Shown one piece after another: positions 29,522-42,814 of a stretch of DNA of 64,000 nt. The DNA is from Monilinia fructicola (taxonomy: Eukaryota; Ascomycota; Leotiomycetes; Helotiales; Sclerotiniaceae), in contig VICG01000018.1 of assembly GCA_008692225.1 (NCBI GenBank), positions 247,594-311,593 on the forward strand, in the 5' to 3' direction. Numbering within the stretch: position 1 is the stretch's first letter; the number at the start of each line of letters is the position of its first letter. Position numbers and translations under genes: made by a program. The notes beneath the pieces are model-generated. The model was not told the origin of the DNA and searched no databases. It saw only the letters and a program-made list of their open reading frames with translations.

Positions 29522-29525
29522 TTAA

Positions 29526-31330
29526 ATAAAAAGATTATTTGAATAAACAAAATATATAGTAAAAATCAAAAAATCTAATAAATGCTTAAGAAATAATATA
29601 AAATTCTTTTAAATTATATATATATATATAAAATTGAAAATTTAGAATAAAATATAAAATTAATAAATATATCTAGATTATAAATATAAAATAGTATTAT
29701 TACTTTAATTTAAGGATATTAATTAATATTAAATTATTACAAAATTAAAAAAATTAATAATAATTAATTAGAAATCTAGATTATAGATTATTAATAAAAC
29801 CTGTTTTAAAATAATAATTTATTTTTTTATATAATAATAAACAATCCTTAAGATTATTAGAAAGAATAAGTTAATTAAGCAATTAAGATAAAAAGTAATT
29901 AAATAGTTAATAAGATTATTAAGGAAATATTAAAATTAAACCTTACTTTAAAACAAAGTACTAGTGAATTATTAATTAATTTATTAAATATTCTACAAAA
30001 GAGGGGAAAAAATATTAAGCTTAATACTTTTCAAAAATTTACAATATTTAAGATTCTATTAATGTTATTAATAAAACATTTTCTATTATAGAATATAATT
30101 ATTATATTATTAAAAAATGTTAAATTAATTATTAAAATAATAAATATAATTAATTTATTAAGATTAAGTATACTTTTAATAATAAATAAAATAATTTTAT
30201 TAATTATAATATTTTAGATAAAAACTAGTATATAAAGGAAATTAGATATTATAAATTTTATTAATTTATATAATAAAATATTTTAAAAAATAATATAAAG
30301 AGCAGTTATAAACGAATAAAGAGAATTACAAAGATAAATAAAATTAAATATAAAAAATAATTTGTAAAAAAAAATAATTATTAAAAAATATATTTTTAAT
30401 ATATAGAATATAATTAAATTATAAATAAAAAGCAATAATAAAAAAAATTAAGAATAAGCTTTATTATGAATTCTATATTTGGAAAGAATAATAATATATA
30501 ATTAATAAAGAAAATTATAAAGAAAATATAATGAAAACCTAATTTCAATATTATATAAAAGAAAAGCAATAGATATAATTAATAAAATAGTATTAAATTT
30601 AAACTAAAAAATAATTATGATTAAATATAAACTAATTATTATAAAAATAAGAAGTAATAAAACAAACGATTTAATATATAGTTTTCTTTTAAATAAAAAA
30701 AAGTATAAAGCGAAAAAAAAAAAGCTAAAAATAAGAAAAAAGGGAAATCAAAAAGAAAAAATAATTATAAAATTCAATATATAATAAATTAAAGAAATAA
30801 TAATAATTAAAGGAATAAGATTAAATGGTTTAAATAAATTAAAAAAGAAAATAAATAATAATCTTATTTGAAATTTAGAGAATAATAATAAAAGAACGAT
30901 TTAGGATAATATTAAGGTTATAAAAATGGAAAAAGCAAATTCTGATATTTATACTTAAATTATAAATTAAAAGAGAAATCAAGATTAGAACTAATAATTT
31001 GATAGAATTATACTAAGATTTATAAAAGAATTAATGAATTAGAATAAGAATAGATTAATAAAAGAATTGAATAATGTTTAAATCTTAATAAGAATAATTA
31101 AAGGTATATTAATAAAAGGATTATATAAAAAAATCTTTAAAAACTAAAATATTTTTATACGATCTAGTCTGAAATTGATGATATTTTAAAAGGGTATAAA
31201 TAATATTTAAATAAAATATAATAATATTATTAAAGATTATTATTTAATTATAAAAAAAAAGGAAAGGTAATAAAAAGAAATTTAATAAAGATAGGTTTTA
31301 AAGAATGTATATTTGATTAAGAGGTTAGGG
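29526..31330 (+). pseudogene. Post-pol region of gypsy copy B (unassigned degraded ORF)
   Basis: This continues copy B after the inserted transposon and parallels 36960-38980 and 40813-42815. Near 30690-30780 the translation is dominated by Lys/Arg (KKKKLKIRKKGKSKRKNN), and the same charged block occurs in the two sister copies. That suggests one conserved basic ORF downstream of pol or in a non-autonomous partner. I do not recognise the protein. Lys excess partly reflects G->A conversion of Arg and Glu codons. Confidence 0.45.
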
Positions 31331-31540
31331 CGTTAGCCTTTTTAAAAAATCTGATTTGATATATATATAGATTAATTTCAAATTTTATAAATATTTTAGG
31401 AAGTAACCCTTTTAATAAGGTTATATAATCATTTACGTTAGTATTTAAGAGGAAAGGATCCTAAATTCTTTTTTTTTCTTTTTATAAATAATTATATTAT
31501 TTTAGTTAATCTTTTTGTTTTTTTATACTTTATTATAAAG
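31331..31540 (+). repeat. Internally deleted LTR between gypsy copies B and A
   Basis: 'aaattttataaatattttag' parallels the LTR start region near 38975. 'gaagtaacccttttaataagg...tttacgttagtatttaagag' parallels the LTR end region at 39784-39840. About 800 bases present in the other LTR copies are missing between them. It would be the 3' LTR of copy B and the 5' LTR of copy A. Confidence 0.5.
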
Positions 31541-34500
31541 TTATTAATCTTTTAAAATTAAAGAGCTTCATTAACTAAACCTAAATATTATTATAAATTT
31601 TATTAAAAAAGGATTTTTTTATTTAGATTAAACTTTAGAAACTTTTAAATTAATTTAAAAATATTTTAAGAATACTTTAAATTATAAAATAATAATATTA
31701 ATTATAGAATTGCAATTAAATTTAATAATTCATTTTATTATAATATTAATAATATACTTTAAAAAACAATATATTAAACTTATAAAATTAAACCTAATAT
31801 AATAACTAAATTGCTATTATAAACTTAAATATAAAACTAAACTAATTTAAAGAATGATAATTAAATAATAATAAGAAAAAACTATATTTAATAATAAAAA
31901 CAAATAAAAAAATAAAAATAAGAAAATAACATTTAACAATAATAATTTAAAATCTTTTATTTTAAATTTTTTAAAGTTCAAAGGAAAGTATTTATTAAGA
32001 ATAAAAGTATAATTATTATTATTATTAAATTTTTTATTATTTTAATCTTTTTTTTCACTTTATTAAAACCAAAATTATATTATAATATTATTTAAAGTAT
32101 TTCTTTAGAATTTCTTTATATTTAAAAGTTTTTGATAAAAAAATAAATATTTAATTAACTTTATTTTAAATATATAAAATTTTATTTGAAAACAAAATAA
32201 AATTAATTAAGAAATAAAAGCTAAATTTAGTAAATATAATTTTAATTATAATTAATATTATATTTAATATGTATTATTGGATATAAATATATTATTAAAA
32301 TTCTAAATTATTATAATTTAATAAAGATATAAGATAAAAGTATTTAAAAAAAAATTTAAGAAAAAACTTTTTATAATTAAAAGATTTTGAATTAAATTTA
32401 TATAAAGTTATAATTAATTTTTAAGAAGATTAAAAATTATTTTATAATATTATATTAAGCTTATAAATATTAAATTAATATAATAATTATTAATAGGAAT
32501 TTATAAATTAATAATAAATCTAAATATAAACCTTACTTATATATACAATAATATTAATACAAAAAAAAGATTTAAACTTAAAATATTATTAATTTTTGAT
32601 AAAGGAAAATTGGATATACGTTTTTAAATTATAAAACTAAAAGATTAAATAGGTTTAAAAAACATATATAATAAAGCAAAATAAGATATTTTAATATAAA
32701 ACTATATTATAAAATTAACGAAATACAAAATTTAATTAGCTAGATTGAATATAAATAATATTAATAATTTAAAATTCTAAAATTAATAATTATTAAAACA
32801 ATAGCTTTTTAAATAATATAAATCGGTAAATATTAAAATAGAAGTAGATTTTAAGATATAAAATATAAAAATAAGAGATAAATAATTAATTCAAGATTTT
32901 ATTAATTATTTTAAATTAATACTATAAAATATATTTTAATTATATAAAAGTTCATTAATTATAATAAATTATAAATTAAAATTATTATAAAATATTGTAA
33001 TTAGAATACATATTAATTATAATAGTTTATTATTAATAATTTTTAAAGTATTAAAAATAGCAATACAAAATATTAAGAATTTTATTCGAATATAAAAGAA
33101 ACTTTTTTCAAAATTAATTAGATTTAAAATCTATAATATATTTATAATAAATACTTTAAAATCAAATGTATTATAAAATATAATATTATTAAAAGAAAGA
33201 AAAGAGTATTTTTTTTTAAATGTATTAACAAAACGCTATAAGAAAATCTATAATAAAGGTATATATTTTTATTATAAAAAGAAAAATTATTGTGTTAAAG
33301 ATTGCTTCGAACAGTTAAAAAACAAGAAACTTTTTTAAATCTAAAAATTATAAAATGTAAAAAAATAGATTTTCAATTGATTAAACTAGGATGAAAAAGG
33401 AATTATAATAGTTTTAGGGTAATGAATTTAAATAAATGATTTATAATTAGATTAATATTAGAAAAAAAAAACATATATTATATAATAAATGTATTAAAAC
33501 TAATCAAGATAAAATAAGTTATTATATTAATATTATTAAAAGATATAGAATTATAAGAACTTTTATTATTAAATTTATATAAAAACGAAATATTATATTA
33601 TAATCTATTAATAATTATAAATATTTATTAAATATTTTTAATTATAGAAATTATTTTTATAGAAAAAAAAGAAATGAAACAATGTTTTATAAAATAATAA
33701 ATTTAAAAGTTATTATAAACTTTATTAATCTAGAAATAATTAAATAAATTAATTAAAAAAATATTAATAAATATTATTTTATAGTATAGGATATAAATAA
33801 GAAAATATATTATTAATTTTAAATATTTTGAGAAACGAAATAAAATTTAAATGTTTTTTTTTTAAAAAATAAATTATTAATAATTTTCTAAAAGATATTT
33901 TTATAAGTAGTTAATATTATTTTTAGATTATTATTTTTATAATGATTTAATTTAAAGATAAATTAGAGAAGGGGAAAACTAGAATAAAATAAAGGAAGGA
34001 TATTTATAGAAATATGGGATTTCTTTAAATTATTAGCGTTATATTATAATATAGAAATTAAAATAGAAAAGGGGGAGGAAGAATCTTTGTTATTAATAAT
34101 GATATTTTTGATATTGATAAAAAAGTTGAATCTGGGATTGATTATGATAGTATTGTAACAAATTCCAAATGAATATAAAGTGTTTATCAAAATATTTAGT
34201 AAAATAAAGAACAAAAAACTTTTATTATATAAACCAGAAATAGATTAAAAAATTATATCATAATTAAATACAATATTATTCTTTAATTTAATATATAATT
34301 TATTAAAAGCAGAATTAAAAATATTGAAAGAATATATAAGAAAAATAATAAGATTAAAGTTTATTGGATTAATTAAGTTAGAAGTAGATATATTAATATT
34401 GTTTATGAAAAAGAAGGGCATTACGGAATTGCGATTGTATATAAATTATCAAAATATTAATATAATAATTATTCTAAATAAATATTAAATTTCATTAATA

Positions 34501-36955
34501 TTAGAGATATTTAATAAATTAGGAAAAGCAATTATATTTATAAAATTAAATTTAAAAGAAATTTTTAATTTGATATATATATATAAAAAAGATAAATAGA
34601 AGATAGTTTTTTATAATAAATTAAATTCTTACAAATATATAGTAATACCATTTAAATTATATAATGTATTAATAACTTTTTAGGTTTATATTAATTGATA
34701 TTAAAAAAATTTATAAATAAATTAATAATAATTTATTTTAAAAACAAAAAAGAATATAAAAGTTATATAAAACAAATATTAAAACAATTTTTAAAATGGA
34801 AATTATTTTATAAGCTTAAAGAAAATTAATTCAAAATGATAAATAAAATTTTTTAATTATATAATATTAGATAAAAAAGTTATTTTAGGTTTATTTAAAG
34901 TAAAAACAATAATTATTTGATTATTTTTAAAAAATATTCGAAAAATACTATTATTTTTCGAATTCTATAATTTTTAAAAACAATTTATATTATTTTATAA
35001 TAAAATAATATTATTATTAATTAATCTAATAAAGGGAAAAGTTAAATTTACTTAATTTAAAAAATACAAAACAATTTTTAATAAATTCAATGATATTTTT
35101 ATTGAGGTATTATTCTTAAAATATTTTATTATAATATTACTATATTTTTGGAAAATAAATGTATTAATAAAGATTTTATACAAAACTTTATTTTAAAAAC
35201 AGGAGAACAAATATAAATATTTAATCGTATTTTATTCAAAAAAACTGATATTAGCGGAAATTAATCATATAACTTTTGATTAAGAATTATTGATTATTAT
35301 AAAATTAATAAAGCATTAAAAATACTTTTTTGAAAAAGTATAATATTAGGTAATTATAATAATAGATTATAATAGTTTAAAGTATTTTATAATATTAAAA
35401 ACATTAATAAGAAAATAAGTAAAATAAATAATAATATTATTAAAAAAAGATTTTGTAATCGTTTCTAAATTAAATAAAAATAATTTAATAGATATATTAT
35501 TAAAAAGATTGAATTATTGAAATAAGGATTTTAAATCAATTTTACTATTAAAGTTATATTATTAATTATTTAATTTACTTTTAATTATAAATAATTAATA
35601 AAATCTATTATATACTATTGTAACTAAAGCAAATCAAATCTGTAAAAAGGAAAACATTATATAATAAATAAATTAAAGAAAATGGAAAATATAAAATCAA
35701 ATTATAATAAAATACAAAATATAATAATCCTATTTTTATCAATGTTGAATTTAGAAAATATTATAATAAAATTAATCAAAAAATTTCAAATAAATTATTA
35801 AAACCCCAAAAGAAAAAAGAATTTATTATATATAACAATCTTTGATATTACAAAGGAACAAAATTATACATATTATCGAATAAACCATTATAAAAATTAT
35901 TATTATAGAAATTTTATAATTTTTGAATAACCAGTTATATTGGTTAAAAAGCAATTACAAATAATATAAAAAAATTATTTTATTAAAAAGGAATAAATAC
36001 AAATATAATAAACTATACTAAATCTTATATAATATATTAAAAAAACAAACCTTTATATAAAAAAAAACTTAAAAAACTAATACTAATACTAATCCTTATA
36101 AAGCTATAAATTAAATTATTTATAAATTTAATTATTAATTTATTAAAATATAATTAAAAAGTAATTTTAATAATAAAAAAGAAAGAAAAGATTTATTCTT
36201 GTATTTAGTACACAATTATATTCTAATAATAACAAATAGATTGACTAAAGAAATAAGCTTTAACTTAATTTAAAAAAATATAATAATTATTTAAATCGTT
36301 TTTATTTTCATTTGAATTATAATAACAAAATATAGAATACTAAATTTAATTATTTCAAATAAAACAAATTTTTTACAAATGCTTTTTAAATAGCTTTAAT
36401 AACTTACTTAAATATAATAAAGAAACTTTTAACAATATTTTACCTATAAACCAATAATTATATTAAATAAATAAATTGGATTATTAAAGTATATATTAAA
36501 TATTTTATGAAATATAAATAAGATAGTTAAGTAAACCTTCTATTTGTAATAAAATATACTTATAATTCTATATTAGTATTAATTATAACTATTTTATTAT
36601 TTGAAAAAAATGGAAAACAAATGCTATCATTATTAATTAATACAAATGTATAATAAAAAGTATATTAAACTAAATTCTAAAAATATTGATTTTTTTAAAA
36701 TAATAAGAAATATAGAATTACAAGTTTATAAATCAAAATTATTATTAACTTTTTAATATTATAAGATTTTTTATATTAATCTATTTATACTAAATAAAAT
36801 AATAAGTTGAATAGATTACTTAAATAAACCTAAAAAAAAACTAAATTACAAACTTATATAAAATATATAATATAAAAATACTATTCTAAAATAATATATT
36901 AAAAAGATTTTTAACTTTAGAATAAAAGAAAAATAAAAAAAATTAGAATTTTTAA
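31541..36955 (+). pseudogene. Ty3/gypsy gag-pol relic A (RIP-inactivated chromovirus-type element)
   Basis: Domains follow the Ty3/gypsy order on one strand. A gag zinc knuckle lies at 33258-33305: the CX2CX4HX4C pattern reads Y-F-Y-Y-KKKN-Y-CVKD-C, three ligand codons having become TAT. Reverse transcriptase spans about 34150-34800, including LFMKKKGITELRLYINY, then a TKLDL-like IKLNLKEIFNLIYI and IVIPFKLYNVLITF. RNase H spans about 35220-35460 (AEINHITFD, then DYNSLKYFIILKTL). Integrase spans about 36190-36620 (WIIKVYIKYFMKYK, FVIKYTYNSI). The tail (VYKSKLLLTF, near 36730) is the segment before a chromodomain in chromoviruses. Stops at former Gln/Trp/Arg codons rule out function. Exact frames are not given because the copy also carries indels. 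Confidence 0.85.
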
Positions 36956-38984
36956 TTAAATAAAAAAGTTATTTAAATAATAAAAATATATGATAAAAAT
37001 TAAAGAATTTAATTAATACTTAAAATATAATAAAGAAATTTTCAAATTATATTTATTTGCTGCAAAAGCTTTTATAAAAAATATTAAAGATTTAAAATAA
37101 AATAAGAATAAATAAATATTTATTTAAATTATAAATAAAAAAGTATATTATTATTTTAATTCTAAGAATAAAATCAAATTAAAAAAAGATTAAATAAAAT
37201 TATTATAAATTAAAAATTATAGAGATAGCACTTAAATAATTAAAATCGGGTTTTAAATTATTATAATAATAACCTATTTTGAAAAGGATAAATTATCACT
37301 TAAATAAACTTATACAATCCCAAAAGTATTATAAAAAACATATAAATTAATAAATCGAAATATATAGAGTAATTAAATAATTAATAATATGATTACAATA
37401 ATACTAAAAATAAACTTTATTTTTTAAATAAAAAAACATTAAATTAACTTTAAAAACTTTTAATAGATATCTTATATAAAAAAAAGATTAAAATATTAAT
37501 TCCAATATTTCTAGAGAACGTAAATATAGAACCTATTAATTTTGGTAATATTATTATCCCCATTTCAAACCATATAATTATTATATTATTAATATTTTTT
37601 AGATTTAATTTTCATTGAAATATTCTTTTTAGAAAATAATATTAATAATACTAAATTAATTAGAATAAGTGTAATAAATCTTAATAAATTAGGGTTAATA
37701 CTTTAAATCGATAAAGTAATATTAATAATAAACGTTTTTTGAATTACGATAAAAATATAAAATCTATTAATAATAAAAGAATAATTTAATTTATATAATA
37801 ATAAAATATAAGAGAGAGTTTATAATATAGTAAATATTATATAAAAAAAATTATAGAAATAAATAAAATTAAATGTAAAAAATAAATTTTTAAGAAAAGT
37901 AATTATAAAAAAGTATATTTCGAATATATAGAATATTATTAATTTATGTATAAAGAAAAATAATTCAAAAAATTAAAAAATAATATTATTAATTATTTTG
38001 CTTTAAAAAAAGTAATAATATATAGATAATATATAAATTTAATAAAAGAATAAAAATATAATCTAATTATATTAATTTATAAAGAAGATATAGGTAAAGT
38101 AATTATAATAATTAATAAAGAATAACTAAATAAAAAATTAGAGTAAAATTATAATTATATTTAAATTGATTAATATTAAAAGAAAATATTTATAAAACAA
38201 CAATTTAATATATAATTTAATTATAAAAATAAAAAAACTAAAATTAAGAAAAAAGCAAAAAAGAAAGAAATTAAAAAAAAAATAAAAAAAAAATTAAAAA
38301 ATCAATTATATTATAAATTAAAAAAATTATAAATATAAATAACATAATATTGAATGTTTTAAAAAATGTGAAAAAGTAAAAAAAAGATATTTATATAAAA
38401 AATATCAAAGAATAATAATAAGATTATTTAAAATAATAAAAAAGTTATAGTTAAAAGATAAAAAGATAAAGATATTTATATTAAACTAATAAATTGAATA
38501 AAGGAAGTAATTAAAAAAAGTATAAATCTTAACATTTATACTAAAATTAGAAACTAAAATAAAAATTGTAATTGGAATAAATAATTCAACAAATTTGTAT
38601 TAAGATTAGCGGAAAAGTTAATAAACTAGGATAAAAATAAATTATCAAAAGAATCTAACAATTTTTAAACTTTAATTAAAATAATAGAAAAAATATTGGT
38701 TAAAGAATTTTATAAGGAAATCTTCAAAAATTAAAATATTTTAATAAATTCTAATTTAAAACTATTAATATTAAAGAAAAAAGCAGATAATATATAGATA
38801 AAATATAGTATTATAATTAAAGATTGTTATTTAATAAAAAGGAAAAAAGATTAAAATAATAAGTAAACATTTATTAGAAATAAGTTTTAAGAAATGTATA
38901 TTATATTAAAAAGCGAAAGTTTAAGTATTTTTCAAAATCCAATTTAATATATATAAATTAATCTTAAATTTTATAAATAAAAGA
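36956..38984 (+). pseudogene. Post-pol region of gypsy copy A (unassigned degraded ORF)
   Basis: It starts at the empty TTAA site and continues to the LTR at about 38985. The same sequence occurs in copy B (29526-31330) and in the pol-less element (40813-42815). Landmarks include EPINFGNIIIPISNH at about 37530, a Lys/Arg-rich block near 38220-38300, and ADN(I)QIKY-like text near 38785. No known family was recognised. Since a version lives between LTRs without pol, it may belong to a non-autonomous partner element that recombined with the gypsy copies. Confidence 0.45.
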
Positions 38985-39922
38985 TTATAATTTTTATAAA
39001 AGGATAATATTCGCTTTATAGAATATATAATATATATATACTAGTTTTATAAAATTTTATTAAATTATAATATAAAAATGTTTAAGAAATTATTATTATT
39101 TATAAATAAATATATTATAATTTAAATTGTAAAAGTTAAACTTTATAAATGGTATATAATATAGCTAAAAGTGAAATAAAATTAAATTATTAATATATAT
39201 ATCAATAGAAATAAGAAAGTTTTTAATCTATTAATATCAATTTATATATGTTTTTAAATATATAAAATAAAAATAAATATAATAATTATTAATAAAAATA
39301 ATCTAATATTATAGTTAAATAATAAAAACTTAAATAAAATAGAATTAAATGGTATACTTTATTTATTAAAAAAAAGAATAAAATATAATTTATAACTAAA
39401 TAAGAACTAAAGAATTAAGTTTAATATTAAAAAGGTATTAAAGGTTAGAGAGAACAGCGGAATAATAAAGAAATAGTATTTTATATTGTATACTAATGTG
39501 ATATTAAAATAATACTAAAGTAAATTAAAAAAGAATATAGATAATAATAAAAATAAAGGAAAAACTTATATTTATCTTTTCTTTTTTTTTTTGCTTAAAA
39601 AGATATTATTTAATATAAAAGCCAAAAGAGCAATAAAAAAGGATTTTTTTTTTATAAAATATTATAAAGTTAATAAAATTTTCTTTTATAGAACCCTTAA
39701 AGATATTATTATTAATTTAAAAAAAGCGATATATAATAATTTATTAGAATATTAAATATAAAAGAAAAGATTATATTAGAAAGCAACTCTTTTAATAGGG
39801 TTATATAACCATTTACGCTAATACTTAAAAATAAAGGATTTTAAATTTTTTCCTTTTCTCCTTATAAATAATTATATTCTTTTAGTTGACCCCTCTATTT
39901 CCTTATATTTTGTTATAGAATA
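38985..39922 (+). repeat. LTR-like repeat a (~0.94 kb)
   Basis: Starts 'aaagattataatttttataaaagg', contains 'agttttataaaattttattaaatta' about 60 bases in, and ends in 'ttatataaccatttacgct...cctctatttccttatattttgttata'. It aligns along its length with repeats b and c. In this part of the genome it closes gypsy copy A, so a long terminal repeat is the simplest reading. No perfect TG...CA tips survive RIP. Confidence 0.65.
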
Positions 39923-39924
39923 AG

Positions 39925-40812
39925 AGATTATAATTTTTATAAAGGAATAATATTTGTTATATAGAATATATATAATATATATATATATCAGTTTTATAAA
40001 ATTTTATTAAATTACAATACAAAATGTTTAATAAATTATTATTTTATAAAAAATATATTATAATCTAGATTGTAAAATATAAACTTTATGAATAATATTT
40101 AATACAATCAAAAATAAAATAAAATTAGATTATTATATTAATAAATATAAAGAAATCTTTATTCTATTAATATTAATTTATATTTGTTTATAAATTGTTA
40201 TAAATATATAGTATAAAATTAGAATAATAATTATTAATAAAAATAGCCTTATATTAAACCTAAATAATAAAAGTTTAAATATAGTAGGATCTGATGATAA
40301 ATCTCTTCTACTAGAAAAAATAATAGTATATAATTTATAAATAAATAAAAACCAAAAAATGAAATCTAAAAAAGAAGAATTAATAAAAGTTGGAAAAGAA
40401 AAAGATAATATAAAGAAATAATAATATATTAAGCATTAAGGTAATATTAAAATGATATTAGGATAGATAAAGGGAGAATGTTAATTTTATTAATTTATAA
40501 GAAATATTATATTTTAACTTCCTTTTTTTTTGTTTAACAATTAGTATTTTAATATAAAATTAAAAAAGTAAAGGCAAATTTTTATTTATAAAATATTATA
40601 AAGTCTTATTATTAATTTAAAATAGCAATGGTTTATTAAGGTATTAAATATAAAAGAGAAGGTTATATTAAAAAGCAATTTTTTTAATAGGATTATATAA
40701 TGATTTAAGCTTGTATTTAATAGCAAAGAATCTTTAATCTTTTTCTTTCTTTTTATAAATGATTATATTATTTTTAATTAAACTGTTTTATTCTTTGTTC
40801 TTTGTTATAATT
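39925..40812 (+). repeat. LTR-like repeat b, directly adjacent to repeat a
   Basis: Begins 'agagattataatttttataaagg' straight after repeat a ends and shows the same internal order. The head-to-tail contact of two LTRs can arise by recombination between elements or insertion of one element at the end of another. It serves as the left LTR of the pol-less element that follows. Confidence 0.65.
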
Positions 40813-42814
40813 TCTTTTATTATTGAAGTTTTAAGAATAATTTAAAAAGATTTAAATAAAAATAAAGTTAATGAATTTTTTTTTAGATTATAATAAGAAA
40901 ATATATTAATACTCTAACTTTTAAAATAAAATTTAATTAAAAAAGATTAAATGAAATTATAGAGAATTAGTAAATTAGAAATTATAATATTATATAATTA
41001 AAACCAAATCTTTAAATTTAAAATAATAACCTTTTAGAAAAGTAATAATTTCTTATCTAAATAAAGTTATCAATCCTAAAAATCTTTTAGAAAATGAGTT
41101 AATTGATAATCCAAAAATATAAAAAGTGATTAATCAATTAATTACGAGATTAATAAAATGAATACAATAATATTTAAATTATATTTCCTTTTTATATAAA
41201 AGATTATTAAATGAATTTTAATAATTCTTTATAGATACTCTATAAAAAAAAAGACAACTTATAATTCTTATATCTTTAATACATTTAAGTATAGAATCTA
41301 TTAATTTTATTGATATTATTATTTTTCCACTTAGATTATATAATTATAATATACTAAATCTTTTTAAGTTTGATTTACATCGAAATATTCTATTTAAAAG
41401 TATTAATAGTATTAAATACATTATAATAAATTCAATATACATTAATATAGTAAAATTAATATTCTAATTTGATATAATAGTATTTATAATGATTTTTCTA
41501 TACATTATAATAAAAATTCAGGGTTTATTGATAATAATAAAAATATTTAACCTTTATATTAAGAAGATATTAAAAAAGTATACAATGTAATAATAAAAAA
41601 AAAGGAATTTTAAAAATAAATATAATAAAATATTAGAAATAAATTTAAAGAAAAGCAATTATTAAAGAATCTATTTCTATTGTATAAAATATAATTAATT
41701 TTTTTGAAAAAAGAAAGTTATTAAAAGAACGAAAAGTAAACATTACTAATCATTCTACTTTCGAAGAAAGTAATAATATATAATTAGTATCTATATATAA
41801 TAACAAAATAGAACCGTAATCTAAATATAATAATATATAAAAAAAATATAATAAAAATAATAAAAATAATAAAAATAATAAAAAATAATAAAAATAATAA
41901 AAATAATAAAAATAATAAAAATAATAAAAATAATAATAACAACTAGTAAAGAAATACATAATAAAAAATTATTAAGCGAAATTTATAGTAAAAATAAAAT
42001 CAAATCTAAGTTAACTAATATATTGAAAAAATTTAAACTGAATTAAATAAAATACAATTTAATTATAATATAAAAAAAAGTATAAAAAAACTAAAAGCGA
42101 AAAAGCAAAGAAAGAAGAAAGAAAAGAAAAGTAGAAAATCAATAAGAAATAAATAAATATAAATTTAATAATATAAAGAAATCAAGAAAATATAAAAAAG
42201 GTGAATAGTATAATATAATCATTTAGAAGTTATAAAACGATAATAAGTAAATCGTTTAGAATATTAATAAAAGTATAATTATAAAAAGTAAAAATCCTAG
42301 TATTTATACTAAAGCTTTAAATCGAATTAAAGGTATAATTATGAAGAAATAAAAACTCTAGCATTTATATTAAAATTATAAACTAAGAAAGGAATTAGAA
42401 TTGGAATTAATCATTTGATATATTCCCATTTTGATTAACGAAATAATAAACTGATTAAAATAAAAAATGAATAATTACACAACCTTAATAATCTTCCAAT
42501 TTTAATATAAATAATAAGAAATATATTAATAGAAAAAACTATATAAATAGATTTTGAAATATCAGAATATTAATAAATTCTGATTTGGAATTTTTGATTT
42601 TATATAAAATAGTAAATGATTTCTAAATGAAATATTATAATATCATTAAAAATTATTATTTTATAAGAAAGTTAAAAATCTAAAAGCGATAAATAAACAT
42701 TTTCAAAGAAATAAGTTTTAAAAAAATGAATATATTACTTTCAAATTAAAGTTTTAATATTTTTAAAAATGTTATTATATATATATAAATCAATTTTAAA
42801 TTAAATGAACAAAA
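40813..42814 (+). mobile_element. Interior of a pol-less LTR element (~2 kb)
   Basis: Flanked by repeats b and c, this interior matches 37080-38980 but carries no RT, RNase H or integrase. The 'gaatctattaattttattgatattattat' segment at about 41285 parallels 37528. 41850-41945 is a 9-bp AAAAATAAT microsatellite that creates a spurious Tyr/Phe-rich minus-strand open frame at 41750-41959. Likely a non-autonomous (LARD/TRIM-like) derivative, or a gypsy copy whose pol was deleted. Confidence 0.55.
41850..41945 (+). repeat. 9-bp microsatellite (AAAAATAAT)n
   Basis: About ten nearly perfect units occur inside the pol-less LTR element. Its regularity shows expansion after the surrounding element was mutated. 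Confidence 0.95.

Noticed and set aside
37690..37705. Interstitial telomere repeat ('ttagggttaa')
   Set aside because: A single unit occurs, as expected by chance; no array.
41750..41959. 69-codon minus-strand frame rich in Tyr/Phe/Leu
   Set aside because: Created by the 9-bp AAAAATAAT microsatellite.
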